Positions 7,860 to 26,441 of a stretch of DNA of 64,000 nt are shown piece by piece. The translations under genes were made by a program, and so were the position numbers. Within the stretch, counting starts at the first letter, position 1, and every line of letters starts with the position of its first letter. This DNA comes from Nonomuraea antri (GTDB lineage Bacteria; Actinomycetota; Actinomycetes; Streptosporangiales; Streptosporangiaceae), in NCBI RefSeq assembly GCF_013283785.1, contig NZ_JABCPZ010000026.1, forward strand, positions 1 through 64,000, read 5' to 3'. The notes beneath the pieces were generated by a model, which saw only the letters and a program-made list of their open reading frames with translations, was not told the origin of the DNA and did not search any database.

Positions 7860-9734
7860 ATGGCGTTGAAACGTCTGCTGCGCAGATCGGCGGCCATCGC
7901 GGCACTGGCCGTGGTGGCCACGACGGCCGGCTTCGGCCAGGCCGCTCAAGCCGCGCCCACCGACGAGATCCGGTACGCCGGAGACCCGGCAGCGGTCGCC
8001 GGTTCGTACATCGTGGTGCTCAAGGACGCGGTCGGCGCGAACTCCGTCAAGGCCACCGCCGGCGGCCTCGCCACCCGGTACGGCGGCCACGTCAAGCGGA
8101 CCTACCAGCACGCGCTGCACGGGTTCGCCGCGGAGATGTCCCCGGCCGCGGCGGCCAGGCTCGCGGCCGACCCGGCCGTGGCGTACGTGGAGCAGAACCG
8201 CACGATCTCGCTGGCGGGAACCCAGGCGGCGCCCGCGTCGTGGGGCCTGGACCGGATCGACCAGCGGGCCCTGCCGCTGGACAACGCATACGCGCCGCAG
8301 AACACCGGTTCCGGGGTGAAGGCGTACATCATCGACACGGGTGTCCAGTTCAGTCACAGCGACTTCGGCGGCCGCGCGATCTCCGGCATCGACACCGTCG
8401 ACGGTGACTTCAACGCCGCCGACTGCCACGGGCACGGCACGCACGTCGCCGGCACCACCGGCGGCACGGCGTACGGTGTGGCCAAGGGTGTCACCATCGT
8501 CGGCGTGCGGGTCATCGGCTGCAACGGGTCGGGCACGTACGCGGGCGTCATCGCCGGCGTCGACTGGGTCGCCGCCGACCACGCCGCCGGGGCCCGCGCC
8601 GTGGCGAACATGAGTCTCGCCGGGCCCGCCGACGAGGCGCTCGACGACGCCGTCGTCCGCGCGATCAACGACGGTGTCGTCTTCGCCGTCGCCGCCGCCA
8701 ACAACAACACCGACGCCTGCTCCTACACCCCGGCCGGCGTCCCCGCGGCGATCACCGTCGGCGCGACCACGAACACCGACGCGCGTGCCTCGTACTCCAA
8801 CTACGGCTACTGCGTGGACGTCTTCGCCCCGGGCAGCGGCATCACCTCGGCCTGGATCGGCTCGGACACCGCCACCTCCACCGTCAACGGCACCTCGATG
8901 GCGACCCCGCACGTGGCCGGCGCCGCCGCGCTCGTGCTGGCCGCCAACCCCGGCTTCACCCCGCAGCAGGTACGCGACAAGCTGGTCGTCAACACCGCCA
9001 CCTACAACGCGATCACCGACCCGGGCCCGGGTTCACCGAACCGGCTGCTCTACGTCGGCCAGGTCCAGCCCCCGGCCCAGGACTTCGCCCTCGCCGTCGC
9101 ACCCGGCTCCGGCAGCACCGGCATCGGCGGCTCGGTCTCGGCGACCGCGAGCACCACGACGACCGTCGGCGGCCCGGAACCGGTGACCCTGTCGGTCGCC
9201 GGACTTCCCGCCGGCGCCACCGCGAGCTTCAGCCCGGCGACGGTCACCTCCGGCGCGAGCTCGACGATGACCATCACCACCGCCGCCACGACCGCGCCGG
9301 GCACCTACCCGGTCACCGTCGTCGGCGCGGGCACCTTCCACGCGCAGAACGCGTCCTACACGCTGACCGTCAACGCCGCGCCCGGCTGCTCGCAGGCCAA
9401 CGGGACCGACATGCCGATCCCCGAGAGCAGCAGGAAGTCCACGGAAAGCCCGATCACCATCTCCGGCTGCGCCGGGACCGTCGGGCCGAGCACGATCGAG
9501 GTGCACATCAAGCACACCTACATCAGCGACCTGTACGTCAGCCTGATCTCCCCCAAGGGCACCGAATACATGCTGCACAGCCGCCGCGGCGTGGACGCCC
9601 GCAACATCGACAAGGTCTACACGCTGGACCTGACCGGCCAGACCGCGAACGGCACCTGGAAGCTGCGCGCGCGGGACGCGGCGCCAGGCGAGGTCGGCTA
9701 CATCGACAGCTGGACGCTCAACCTCGGCACCTGA
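7860..9734 (+). CDS. Secreted subtilisin-like (S8) protease with P-domain
   Basis: This is a 624-aa extracellular serine endopeptidase. The order is: signal peptide (1-33, ending QAAQA); I9 propeptide (about 45-120, GSYIVVLKDAV); and the S8 catalytic domain with Asp in YIIDTGVQFSHS, His in CHGHGTHVAGT and Ser in NGTSMATPHVAGA. An Ig-like Ser/Thr-rich segment (about 405-505) and a C-terminal proprotein-convertase P-domain (about 515-624, ending DSWTLNLGT) follow. The ribosome site GAGGAGAG lies 6 bases before ATG 7860. Family members are secreted as zymogens and cleave off the propeptide. All three catalytic residues are present, so it should be active. A perfect hairpin at 9763-9791 ends the transcript. 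Confidence 0.95.
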   Translation: MALKRLLRRSAAIAALAVVATTAGFGQAAQAAPTDEIRYAGDPAAVAGSYIVVLKDAVGANSVKATAGGLATRYGGHVKRTYQHALHGFAAEMSPAAAARLAADPAVAYVEQNRTISLAGTQAAPASWGLDRIDQRALPLDNAYAPQNTGSGVKAYIIDTGVQFSHSDFGGRAISGIDTVDGDFNAADCHGHGTHVAGTTGGTAYGVAKGVTIVGVRVIGCNGSGTYAGVIAGVDWVAADHAAGARAVANMSLAGPADEALDDAVVRAINDGVVFAVAAANNNTDACSYTPAGVPAAITVGATTNTDARASYSNYGYCVDVFAPGSGITSAWIGSDTATSTVNGTSMATPHVAGAAALVLAANPGFTPQQVRDKLVVNTATYNAITDPGPGSPNRLLYVGQVQPPAQDFALAVAPGSGSTGIGGSVSATASTTTTVGGPEPVTLSVAGLPAGATASFSPATVTSGASSTMTITTAATTAPGTYPVTVVGAGTFHAQNASYTLTVNAAPGCSQANGTDMPIPESSRKSTESPITISGCAGTVGPSTIEVHIKHTYISDLYVSLISPKGTEYMLHSRRGVDARNIDKVYTLDLTGQTANGTWKLRARDAAPGEVGYIDSWTLNLGT

Positions 9735-9762
9735 CCGAGGTGACCGTCCCCGGCTCACCGGC

Positions 9763-9791
9763 GGCGCCCGGCCGATCCCCGGCCGGGCGCC
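9763..9791 (+). terminator. Intrinsic-type terminator after the subtilisin gene
   Basis: A perfect 11-bp stem, GGCGCCCGGCC/GGCCGGGCGCC, with a 7-base loop lies 29 bp after the protease stop. It separates the protease from pafA. There is no T-run, which is common in actinomycete terminators. Confidence 0.75.
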
Positions 9792-9842
9792 GTGGCGCGC
9801 TCGCCGCGGAACGAACCGGACGGCACGCGGCCTTCCCGGCCG

Positions 9843-9862
9843 GGCGAGGCGAGGCGAGGCGA
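9843..9862. repeat. Pentanucleotide repeat (GGCGA)x4 upstream of pafA
   Basis: Four uninterrupted GGCGA units end 45 bp before the pafA start. The tract sits in the probable 5' leader or promoter, and its length could change by slippage. Confidence 0.8.
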
Positions 9863-9907
9863 AAGACCATCTCGCCGGAAACGTCGACGGGGGGAATAGT
9901 GTGAAGC

Positions 9908-11266
9908 ATGGATCGACGCATCTTCGGCCTGGAGAACGAGTACGGCGTCACCTGCACCTTCCGGGGTCAGCGCAGGCTGTCGCCGGACGAGGTCGCGCGC
10001 TACCTGTTCCGGCGGGTCGTGTCCTGGGGCCGGTCGAGCAACGTGTTCCTGCCCAACGGCGCACGTCTGTATCTGGACGTGGGCAGCCATCCCGAGTACG
10101 CCACCCCCGAGTGCGACGACATCGTGGAGCTGGTCACCCACGACAAGGCCGGCGAGCGGATCCTGGAGGGGCTGGTCGCCGACGCCGAGAAACGGCTGCG
10201 CGAGGAGGGCATCGTCGGCGACATCTACCTGTTCAAGAACAACACCGACTCGGCCGGCAACTCCTACGGCTGTCACGAGAACTACTGCGTGGGCCGGCAC
10301 GGCGAGTTCGGCCGGCTGGCGGACGTGCTGATCCCGTTCCTGGTCACCCGGCAGATCATCTGCGGCGCCGGGAAGGTGCTGCAGACCCCGCGGGGCGCGG
10401 TCTACTGCGTGTCGCAGCGGGCCGAGCACATCTGGGAGGGGGTGTCGTCGGCGACGACCCGGTCCCGTCCGATCATCAACACCCGTGACGAGCCGCACGG
10501 CGACGCCGAGCGGTTCCGCCGGCTGCACGTCATCGTCGGCGACTCGAACATGAGCGAGACCACGATGCTGCTCAAGGTCGGCGCCACCGACCTGGTGCTG
10601 CGCATGATCGAGTCGGGCACGGTGATGCGCGACCTGAGCCTGGAGAACCCGATCAGGGCGATCCGCGAGGTCTCGCACGACATGACCGGCCGGCGGCGGG
10701 TCCGGCTGGCCAACGGGCGTGAGGCGTCGTCGCTGGAGATCCAGCAGGAGTACCTGTCCAAGGCGAAGGACTTCGTGGACCGGCGGGGCGGCGGCGTGAC
10801 CGCGCACCGGGTGCTGGAGCTGTGGGAGCGCACCCTGCGCGCGGTGGAGTCCGGCGACCTGGACTCGGTGTCCAGGGAGATCGACTGGGTGATCAAGTAT
10901 CAGCTCATCGAGCGGTACCGGAAGAAGTACGACCTGCCGCTGTCCTCGCCCAGGGTGGCCCAGCTCGACCTGGCCTACCACGACGTGCACCGCAGGCGCG
11001 GCCTGTACTACCTGCTGCAGCGGCGTGGCGCGGTGGAACGGGTGGCGTCCGACCTGAAGATCTTCGAGGCCAAGTCGGTGCCGCCGCAGACCACCAGGGC
11101 GCGGCTGCGCGGCGAGTTCATCCGCAGGGCCCAGGAGAAGCGGCGCGACTTCACCGTCGACTGGGTGCACCTGAAGCTGAACGACCAGGCGCAGCGCACG
11201 GTGCTGTGCAAGGACCCGTTCCGCAGCGTCGACGAGAGGGTGGACAAACTGATCGCCGGCATGTGA
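9908..11266 (+). CDS. pafA: Pup--protein ligase PafA
   Basis: This 452-aa protein opens with [16 protein letters not shown], the hallmark of PafA, and has the PafA length. PafA uses ATP to phosphorylate the C-terminal Glu of Pup and joins it to lysines of target proteins, marking them for the proteasome. The ATP/Mg residues in FGLENEYG, the conserved [15 protein letters not shown] and the ACENNY-like loop ([14 protein letters not shown]) are present, so it should be active. The related deamidase Dop starts differently and is excluded. The genes that normally accompany it (pup, dop, prcB, prcA, mpa) are not in the window. The neighbours are a secreted protease and a convergent DUF6463-like gene. 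A (GGCGA)4 tract lies in its leader. Confidence 0.95.
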   Translation: MDRRIFGLENEYGVTCTFRGQRRLSPDEVARYLFRRVVSWGRSSNVFLPNGARLYLDVGSHPEYATPECDDIVELVTHDKAGERILEGLVADAEKRLREEGIVGDIYLFKNNTDSAGNSYGCHENYCVGRHGEFGRLADVLIPFLVTRQIICGAGKVLQTPRGAVYCVSQRAEHIWEGVSSATTRSRPIINTRDEPHGDAERFRRLHVIVGDSNMSETTMLLKVGATDLVLRMIESGTVMRDLSLENPIRAIREVSHDMTGRRRVRLANGREASSLEIQQEYLSKAKDFVDRRGGGVTAHRVLELWERTLRAVESGDLDSVSREIDWVIKYQLIERYRKKYDLPLSSPRVAQLDLAYHDVHRRRGLYYLLQRRGAVERVASDLKIFEAKSVPPQTTRARLRGEFIRRAQEKRRDFTVDWVHLKLNDQAQRTVLCKDPFRSVDERVDKLIAGM

Positions 11267-11285
11267 CCGAGCGGAGCCGGCTCGG
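11267..11285. terminator. Hairpin between convergent pafA and DUF6463 genes
   Basis: CCGAGC (11267-11272) pairs with GCTCGG (11280-11285) directly after the pafA stop. Only 22 bp separate the two convergent stop codons, so it may serve both strands. Confidence 0.5.
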
Positions 11286-11288
11286 GGG

Positions 11289-11702
11289 TCAGCGATCCTG
11301 TTTTCGCGCCGCCAGGACGATGAGCGCCCCCGAGACGGCCCCGGCGAAGAACGGGCTCGGCACGAGCAGCACGCCGCCAAGCACGCACCAGGCCGCGAGT
11401 GCCCAGCCGATCCCGGCGGGCACGGCCACCCCGCGCCCGGCGAGGTGCCAGATCAGGCAGCCCAGAAGGATCAGCGGTACGGCGAAGCTGCCGGGGCCGC
11501 CCCAGAAGGTGGCCTTGTTCCGCATGGACTCCACCGTCTGGACGACGCCCTGGTCCAGGAGCGGGACGGCGGCCCACATCCCCCGATCCAGCCAGCCGCC
11601 GATGTCCGCCCAGGCGATGAGCGCCAGCAGGGTCAGGTGTCCGGCGCCCAGGACGAGCATGATCCCGCTCGCCCAGCGCAGCAGCCGCTTCCTGGAGTTC
11701 AT
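11289..11702 (-). CDS. DUF6463-like small membrane protein
   Basis: This 137-aa protein has four hydrophobic segments: near residues 11-33, 72-88, 94-112 and 114-131. Its opening MNSRKRLLRWASGIMLVLGA and GHLTLL match what I know of DUF6463 proteins. ATG 11702 has a very good ribosome site (GAGGAGGGG, 7 bases away). The frame extends further upstream, but that extension reads as a shadow of the neighbouring gene. It lies 51 bp downstream of the FAH/MBL fusion on the same strand and is probably in its operon. The function is unknown. Confidence 0.8.
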   Translation of the reverse strand: MNSRKRLLRWASGIMLVLGAGHLTLLALIAWADIGGWLDRGMWAAVPLLDQGVVQTVESMRNKATFWGGPGSFAVPLILLGCLIWHLAGRGVAVPAGIGWALAAWCVLGGVLLVPSPFFAGAVSGALIVLAARKQDR

Positions 11703-11752
11703 GGTGACTTCCCCTCCTCGTGTCCCACCCGCGCGGTTCGGGCCGGGCGGCC

Positions 11753-13684
11753 TCATGAGAGCGCCTTGGCGGCCATCATGGCCAGCAGCGTCAGCTGGTC
11801 GAGTTCGGGCGTGGCGGCGGGGTCGAGTTCGCGGTAGCGGCGGTGGACGTTGACCACGATCCGCTCGGCGTCCAGCCAGGTGGCGTACTCGTCCAGGTCC
11901 ACGGCCTCGATCGCCTCGGCGAAGGACAGGCCACGGGCGTGCGCGGCGTCCGCCTGCTCGACCACGTGGGTGAGGTAGCCGCGTACCGCGCGGACCCCGT
12001 CGAGGTCGGTGACAGGGCCGTGCCCGGGGACGATGGTGCCGGCGCCGATGGCGATCATCTTGTCGCAGGCGGCGATCCAGTTGGCGATCGGGCCGCGCCA
12101 CACGATCGGGGTGCAGCCGACGAACAGCAGGTCGCCCGCGAAGAGCACGCCCGCGTCCGGCACGTGCACGACGGAGTCGGCGGCGGTGTGGGCGGGGCCG
12201 AGGTCCAGCACGCGCACCTCGCGGCCGCCGATGTCCAGGGTGAGCTCCCGGTCGTAGGTCTGATCGGGCAGCCGCAGGCGGATGCCGCTGAAGTCGAAGG
12301 CGGCGAAGCGCTCGCGGAAGTAGGGGGTGGCCGGGCCGAGGTCCACGACCTGGGTGGCGGTCAGCATCTCGGGCGGCATCTCGTGGCGCATCTCCGCGCA
12401 GGTGGCCTCGGCGGCGACGATCCTGGTGCCCTCGCCCAGCAACTGGTTGCCGTGGGTGTGGTCGCCGTTGGCGTGGGTGACGACGGCGTGGGTGAGCGGA
12501 TGCCGGTCGGTGATCGGGCGCATGGCGTCGAGCATCTCGGCGGTCAGCGGCAGGTCGAACAGGGTGTCGACCAGGAGGGACGCGCCGTCGCCGCTGATCA
12601 GTCCGGCGTTGCTCCAGCCGTACCCGCCGTCGGGCAGCAGCCAGGCCCACACGCCCGCGCCGACCTCGTGCAGCCCGCGCGTGTAGGGGAGCTTCGACGG
12701 CGCGCGGTTGACGCGCGGGCGCGCGGGCTTCTTGTCCGGGTTGTGGCGCGGTGCCAGCGGGTACGGCGCGGCGGACGCGCGGACGGTCTGGCGGATGCCG
12801 CCCAGCCCGTCCACGGTCAGTTCGACGACGTCGCCGTCACGCAACCAGCCGGGGAAGGCGGACGGGTCGGCGAGTGACAGGTGCTCGACGAGGCAGCAGC
12901 CGGGCACGGTGCCCGAGCCGAACACGTCACCGGGCACCAGGTCCACGCCGCGCGAGGCGTAGGAGATGACCTCGCCGAAGCTCCAGTCCATGTCGTCGGT
13001 GCCGCCCGAGCCGATGAGCCTGCCGTTGACCCTGGCCTCGGCCCGCAGCGCGAGCCTGCCGTCGCGGCGGTAGGGCTCCAGCTCGTCGGGGGTGACCAGG
13101 AACGGGCCGAGCGTGGTCGCGCCGTCCTTGCCCTTGGCCTGGCCGATCGCCAGCGGCGTCTCGCGCAGTTGCAGGTCGCGCGCCGACCAGTCGTTGTAGA
13201 TGGTGTAGCCGATGATCTGCTCCTCGGCCTGCTCCGGCGTGAGGTCACGGCCGCCCGTTCCGATGACGGCGGCGATCTCCAGCTCGAAGTCGAACCAGGC
13301 GCTGCCGGGCGAGATCGTCACGTCGTCGTACGGGCCGGCGATCGTCGAGGGGCAGGCGAAGTAGAAGGCCGGGATCTCGTACCAGGTGTCAGGGAGCGTG
13401 CGCGGCTGACCGGTGGCCTGCCGGCAGTTGCGCATGTGGTCCAGGAAGCACAGACAGTCGCGGACCGACGGCGGGCGCGGGATCGGGGCCCGCAGCCTGG
13501 CCTCGGCCAGCAGGACCGTCCGCGCGTTCGAGGATAACGCCGCCTCGCCCGCCGCCCGGAGTTCGTCCGGGCCTCGGGCGATGAGGTCGATCAGGCTCAC
13601 GCCCGGCTCGACGGGATGGATCCGGTCCGCCCCGATCACTCCGACGCGGTCTCCGGCGTCTGTCGCATAGGTCACCCAGCGCAT
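11753..13684 (-). CDS. Fumarylacetoacetase-family / metallo-beta-lactamase-fold fusion
   Basis: This 643-aa protein joins two enzymes. Residues 1 to about 315 are a fumarylacetoacetate hydrolase (FAH) fold, with the metal-binding FDFELEIAAVIG and the loop NDWSARDLQ. FAH proteins cleave C-C bonds or decarboxylate acylpyruvate-type acids from aromatic degradation. A Pro/Arg/Lys linker precedes the MBL-fold domain (about 330-600), with THANGDHTHGNQLL, LDLGPAHTAADSVV, GVLFAGDLLF and GTIVPGHGP. The first MBL motif is H-x-N-G-D-H, so the usual second His is Asn, near residue 403. The start was set at ATG 13684 (AAGGGGG ribosome site); an in-frame ATG 13723 lies inside the operator. A two-step hydrolysis of a ring-cleavage product is a plausible but unproven role. 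The palindrome at 13710-13742 should control it. Confidence 0.85.
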   Translation of the reverse strand: MRWVTYATDAGDRVGVIGADRIHPVEPGVSLIDLIARGPDELRAAGEAALSSNARTVLLAEARLRAPIPRPPSVRDCLCFLDHMRNCRQATGQPRTLPDTWYEIPAFYFACPSTIAGPYDDVTISPGSAWFDFELEIAAVIGTGGRDLTPEQAEEQIIGYTIYNDWSARDLQLRETPLAIGQAKGKDGATTLGPFLVTPDELEPYRRDGRLALRAEARVNGRLIGSGGTDDMDWSFGEVISYASRGVDLVPGDVFGSGTVPGCCLVEHLSLADPSAFPGWLRDGDVVELTVDGLGGIRQTVRASAAPYPLAPRHNPDKKPARPRVNRAPSKLPYTRGLHEVGAGVWAWLLPDGGYGWSNAGLISGDGASLLVDTLFDLPLTAEMLDAMRPITDRHPLTHAVVTHANGDHTHGNQLLGEGTRIVAAEATCAEMRHEMPPEMLTATQVVDLGPATPYFRERFAAFDFSGIRLRLPDQTYDRELTLDIGGREVRVLDLGPAHTAADSVVHVPDAGVLFAGDLLFVGCTPIVWRGPIANWIAACDKMIAIGAGTIVPGHGPVTDLDGVRAVRGYLTHVVEQADAAHARGLSFAEAIEAVDLDEYATWLDAERIVVNVHRRYRELDPAATPELDQLTLLAMMAAKALS

Positions 13685-13709
13685 GGCGCGCCCCCTTGCC
13701 GTCCGTTCT

Positions 13710-13742
13710 ATGTTGGCCGACATAGGTTATATCGGCCAACAT
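13710..13742 (-). promoter_or_regulatory. 33-bp palindromic operator upstream of the FAH/MBL gene
   Basis: ATGTTGGCCGA (13710-13720) is repeated in perfect inversion at 13732-13742. The inner bases ATA/TAT also pair, giving 14 of 16 matching positions about a centre at 13726. On the minus strand the centre contains a TATAAC-like -10. The site lies 26 bp upstream of the start and should bind a dimeric repressor. No regulator gene is adjacent. Confidence 0.75.
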
Positions 13743-13773
13743 TCGCTATGACATCCGGCATCGGGGATTGCGG

Positions 13774-23420
<9,647 letters not shown>

Positions 23421-23640
23421 ACCTGCCTCTCTTTCTGGTGGGAACGGCGGACCAGGACATGTTGATGAACGCCAGATGTCGTACGGGTACGCGGGCGTGG
23501 TGATGGATGAACGTATTCATACACACTTTCAAGGTCACGTCGATGCCCCGAAACGGCGGCCAACCGAGACTGCTGCGGGCGCTGCCCGGTTCGCCGGGGG
23601 GTTGTCCCGAGATCGGCGACGGGGTCTAGCGTGAACGCGT
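23421..23640 (-). promoter_or_regulatory. Upstream region of the NRPS operon
   Basis: The 5' region of the operon contains a perfect-arm inverted repeat ATGAA-N4-TTCAT at 23507-23520, about 90 bp upstream of the GTG start, and a TTGAAA -35-like box (complement of 23527-23532). No good -10 at the proper distance was found. The inverted repeat is a candidate regulator site. Confidence 0.35.
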
Positions 23641-23738
23641 ACACGCCGTCTCCCCGAACGAGTTCGCACTGGACGCCTTGTCACCCGATACCGGAATGCG
23701 CCCGCCTGGCCCGGTGACCACGGCCGACACGTCCCAAA

Positions 23739-24760
23739 CCGAGCCATATCGCCTGGCGGACAGGTTGGCCGTGGGCGACATGGGGGTGGGGTGGTGTACG
23801 CGGACGTGGCCAGCATGGGGATCGTGGGCGTGGGCGGCATGGGGATCGTGTACGCGGGCGTCAGCCCAGCTTGGCCGCGGCCTGTAGGAGCCGCTCCTGG
23901 TGACCTCGCCGAAGAAGCGGAGCACCCCGACGTCACGCGGGGAACCGCGCGGCGATGAAGCTCATCCACCCCCACCCTGGCGCAGGAGCCCGAGCTCAGG
24001 CGCAGGTCCATCCAGGAGATCATCGTCCTGCACATGGTGGGTGGCTGCGCCTGACCGGCGCGCTGCGCGCGATCGACGCACTCTGCACGATCGATCGCGC
24101 GCAGTACACGGTCGGTCGGCGCGCAGTACACCATCGATCGCATGCAGTGCACGGGCGGTAGGCACGCAGTGCACCGTCGGTCGCGTGCTGTGCACCACGA
24201 AGGTACTGCCGCCGACGCTGACGCCGAGGCGCCGTGGCTGACGACCGAATACGTGCCCGGCCCCACCTGGATCGGCGCGTCCGCGACGGCGGCCGCTGAC
24301 CGGCGACGAGCTGTGCGGCCTGGCGGCGGTCCTGGCCAAAGCGCTGCCCACCGCCACGCCCGACGCCGGGGTGATCCACCACGACGTCAAGCCGTCAAAC
24401 CTGATCAGCTCCCCTGCCCAGCCGCGCATGGCCGACTCCGGGATCTCGCGCCTGCCCGACCAGACCGCCACCACCAGGACCGGGAGCATGGTGGGCTCAC
24501 CAGGCTGGCTGAGTCCCGAGGGGTACCGCAGCGAGGAGGCCGGCACGCCCTCCGACGTCCGCGCGTGTGGCCTGCCGGCCTGCACGCGGCGAGCGGCAGG
24601 CCCAAGGCGCTGGCGCTACGCGCGCGCGTGCTAACCCAGGACCCCGACATGTCGGAGGTGCCAGAGAATCTCCTCCCGGCGGTCGAACTCGCGGGCCAGT
24701 TATGCGAGGCCATCAACCCGAGCGGCGGCCGGACCGAGCTCGGCGAACGCCCCGAGTCCT
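23739..24760 (+). pseudogene. Decayed Ser/Thr protein kinase
   Basis: Successive frames carry kinase pieces in the right order: YRLADRLA, then two copies of a glycine-loop segment (GGMGIVYAGV recognisable), AAMKLIHP (ATP lysine), LTTEYVPGPT, DELCGLAAVLAKAL, VIHHDVKPSNLI, ADSGISRL, TGSMVGSPGWLSPE, and a C-lobe ending near 24760. Each aligns with the intact kinase at 30734-32938 (for example HRDLKPANVIL and GSPGWISPEEY). Several frame changes and internal stops break it, and the Asp-Phe-Gly motif is DSG. A 144-bp tandem array is embedded between the VGGCA-type segment and LTTEYVPGPT. It is an old paralogue of the 30.7-kb kinase, no longer functional. Confidence 0.8.
24060..24203. repeat. Tandem array of 21/22-bp units inside the kinase pseudogene
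   Basis: Units starting at 24078, 24099, 24121, 24142, 24164 and 24185, with a degenerate one at 24060, follow the pattern GCGCAGTRCACSRTCGRTCG and alternate between 21 and 22 bp. The array sits where the homologous kinase has VARVVAADTRAARPW. It has either been inserted or has expanded inside the gene. Confidence 0.85.
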
Positions 24761-25164
24761 GCCGGTCCGGCTTCTTCCCGGACTTCCCGGCAAGAACAGC
24801 GGCGCACGTGACACGACGACATGCAGGGTCACCAGCCCGAAATGGCGTTCCTGAGCCGCGTCCGCTCCGCGCGGCAGCGACGTCCAGTTCGTTCACTGGG
24901 TGGTCACGCGGGCACTCCCGCCGGACAGGGCCACGAAGCTGAACGGACAACTCGTGGGCAAGAGCTCAATCCTGAGCGCCGCAACGGAACACCAGACGGC
25001 GATCAACATTGTCGGATGTGACGAATCGGGGTTCCGGACAAATCATCAGCCACCCAAGCTGGGAGCCATCGGCCTGATGACCTGCGACGTCACCGGTCTG
25101 CACCGGTCTGCACCGCTCGAGGTCGAGGCATCTCCATCGATCCCACTCCGGGAGGAAATCCGCC
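24761..25164. other. 404 bp without a recognisable gene
   Basis: Apart from the ribosome site GGGAGGA at 25149 serving the next gene, this stretch shows no convincing coding sequence, hairpin or palindrome. A short duplication, CACCGGTCTG twice in tandem, occurs near 25092-25111. Confidence 0.4.
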
Positions 25165-25500
25165 GTGATCAGCAAGATGAAACTCGTCGTCGCCTTGGGG
25201 GCGGTAGCCGCCTTCACCGTCGCCCCGACCACGTCCGCCAGCGCCACTGCCGGTGTCGCCGCCTCCGCTAATGCGTCCCAGAGCGCCTGCAACGTGGAAC
25301 ACGAGAGGTGGTGGACCGACTCGGACGGCGAGTTCTGGGTGCGGCTGCGCAACTACTGCAGCTCTTCCAAGAGTGTCTGCGTGGACATCCCCTATTGGTT
25401 CGACGCCGGCCCCAAGAGCGTCCCGGGTGGCAGCACGATCGACTGGAACTACGGCCAGAAGAGCTGGAGCAGGCCGGGCGTCGGTATCTACTACTGCTAG
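25165..25500 (+). CDS. Small secreted Cys-containing protein
   Basis: This 111-aa protein starts at GTG 25165, with GGGAGGA 9 bases upstream. Residues 1-28 are a Sec signal peptide (MISKMKLVVALGAVAAF, cleaved near TSASA). The mature protein has four Cys (SACN, NYCSS, SVCVD and the C-terminal IYYC), enough for two disulfides, and is rich in Trp and Tyr. It ends in Cys. I do not recognise the family; small secreted toxins, inhibitors and wall-binding proteins look like this. It stands alone in a decayed region. Confidence 0.75.
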   Translation: MISKMKLVVALGAVAAFTVAPTTSASATAGVAASANASQSACNVEHERWWTDSDGEFWVRLRNYCSSSKSVCVDIPYWFDAGPKSVPGGSTIDWNYGQKSWSRPGVGIYYC

Positions 25501-26441
25501 TCGGCGTCGCTCAGCGTGCAGGCAGTAGCGGGCGCGGCCGGCGAACCCGGGGTCGCGCCCGCAGGTCGGGGATGATCACGCCAGGCAGTGAGGTCCGCCG
25601 CCCTTCTCGAAGAGCCTCCGGCCAGGACGGCCAAGACCTCGCCGACCACCAACAGCGGGACGGCCACGTCGTTCCGTGAGCCGCGGATGAAGGCGACTGC
25701 CCGTGGTGTCGTGCGGTGGTAGCTGCGCTGGTTCCCGGTGATGCAGCAGCCGCGGATGAGCCCCTGGCGCTCACGGAAGCGCAACGCCAACGGCCTCACA
25801 ACGCTGGCACCGACCAGGACCTCCGGCCGGACCCGGTCGCCGAACGGCGTGCAGGTGGTGCGCGGCGATCTGACCGACCTGGACTTCCTACCGTCTGCGC
25901 TGAAGGGTGCCAACTCCACGTTCCCGCTGCGGCCATTCTGCACGGCGAACGAAGCGCCCCGACGAGACCGGCTCCGCGACGTAATCCACCAGCACTCACA
26001 TGCCGCCTGACCTGTATGGATGCATCTCCCGGCGGACGCACTCACCCCGCTCATACAGACCCTCGCAGACGCCCCACCGAGGCCCTTGCCCGCACTACGA
26101 CGTCCGAGACGCCGAGCGACAGCACGGGCGGCACCGGCGAGGTCCGTGTCGCGCCGGCCGATGCCGGGCGTGGCGTCATCGGCAAGCCCGCACCCGCCGG
26201 TAAAGCCGTGGCAGGTGGCGGCGGCTACGCCTCGAACGAATCCCCCATCGAGGAGCCCGCAGCCACCGCCAACCGCCTCGCCGGAACCGGTGTGGTCGTA
26301 CTCGCGTTCAAGCCCGACCCACTCGACAAGCGTCGTCCCGGTATCGATTCTGATCGTCTGCTGGAGCGTATTCATGGTCTGCACCCAGATATGGAGGGGC
26401 GATCTGGTCAAGACTGTGCGGTTCGGGCGCCTTGGCGCCGC
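25501..26441. other. Degenerate 940-bp region
   Basis: No intact gene is supported here. The open frames on both strands look compositionally random. The exception is the short NmrA-like remnant at 25846-25923. The segment lies between a small secreted protein and the convergent DoxX-linked operon. Confidence 0.5.
25846..25923 (+). pseudogene. Remnant of an NmrA-like/atypical SDR protein
   Basis: A 26-residue stretch, GVQVVRGDLTDLDFLPSALK then GANSTF, matches the second beta-strand/Asp region of NmrA-type NAD(P)-binding proteins, where GVEVVRGDLTDPDSL-like text is typical. Neither the upstream GxxGxxG motif nor the downstream domain was found, so only a fragment survives. Confidence 0.5.

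Noticed and set aside
24060..24203. CRISPR-like array
   Set aside because: The units are contiguous 21/22-mers without spacers.
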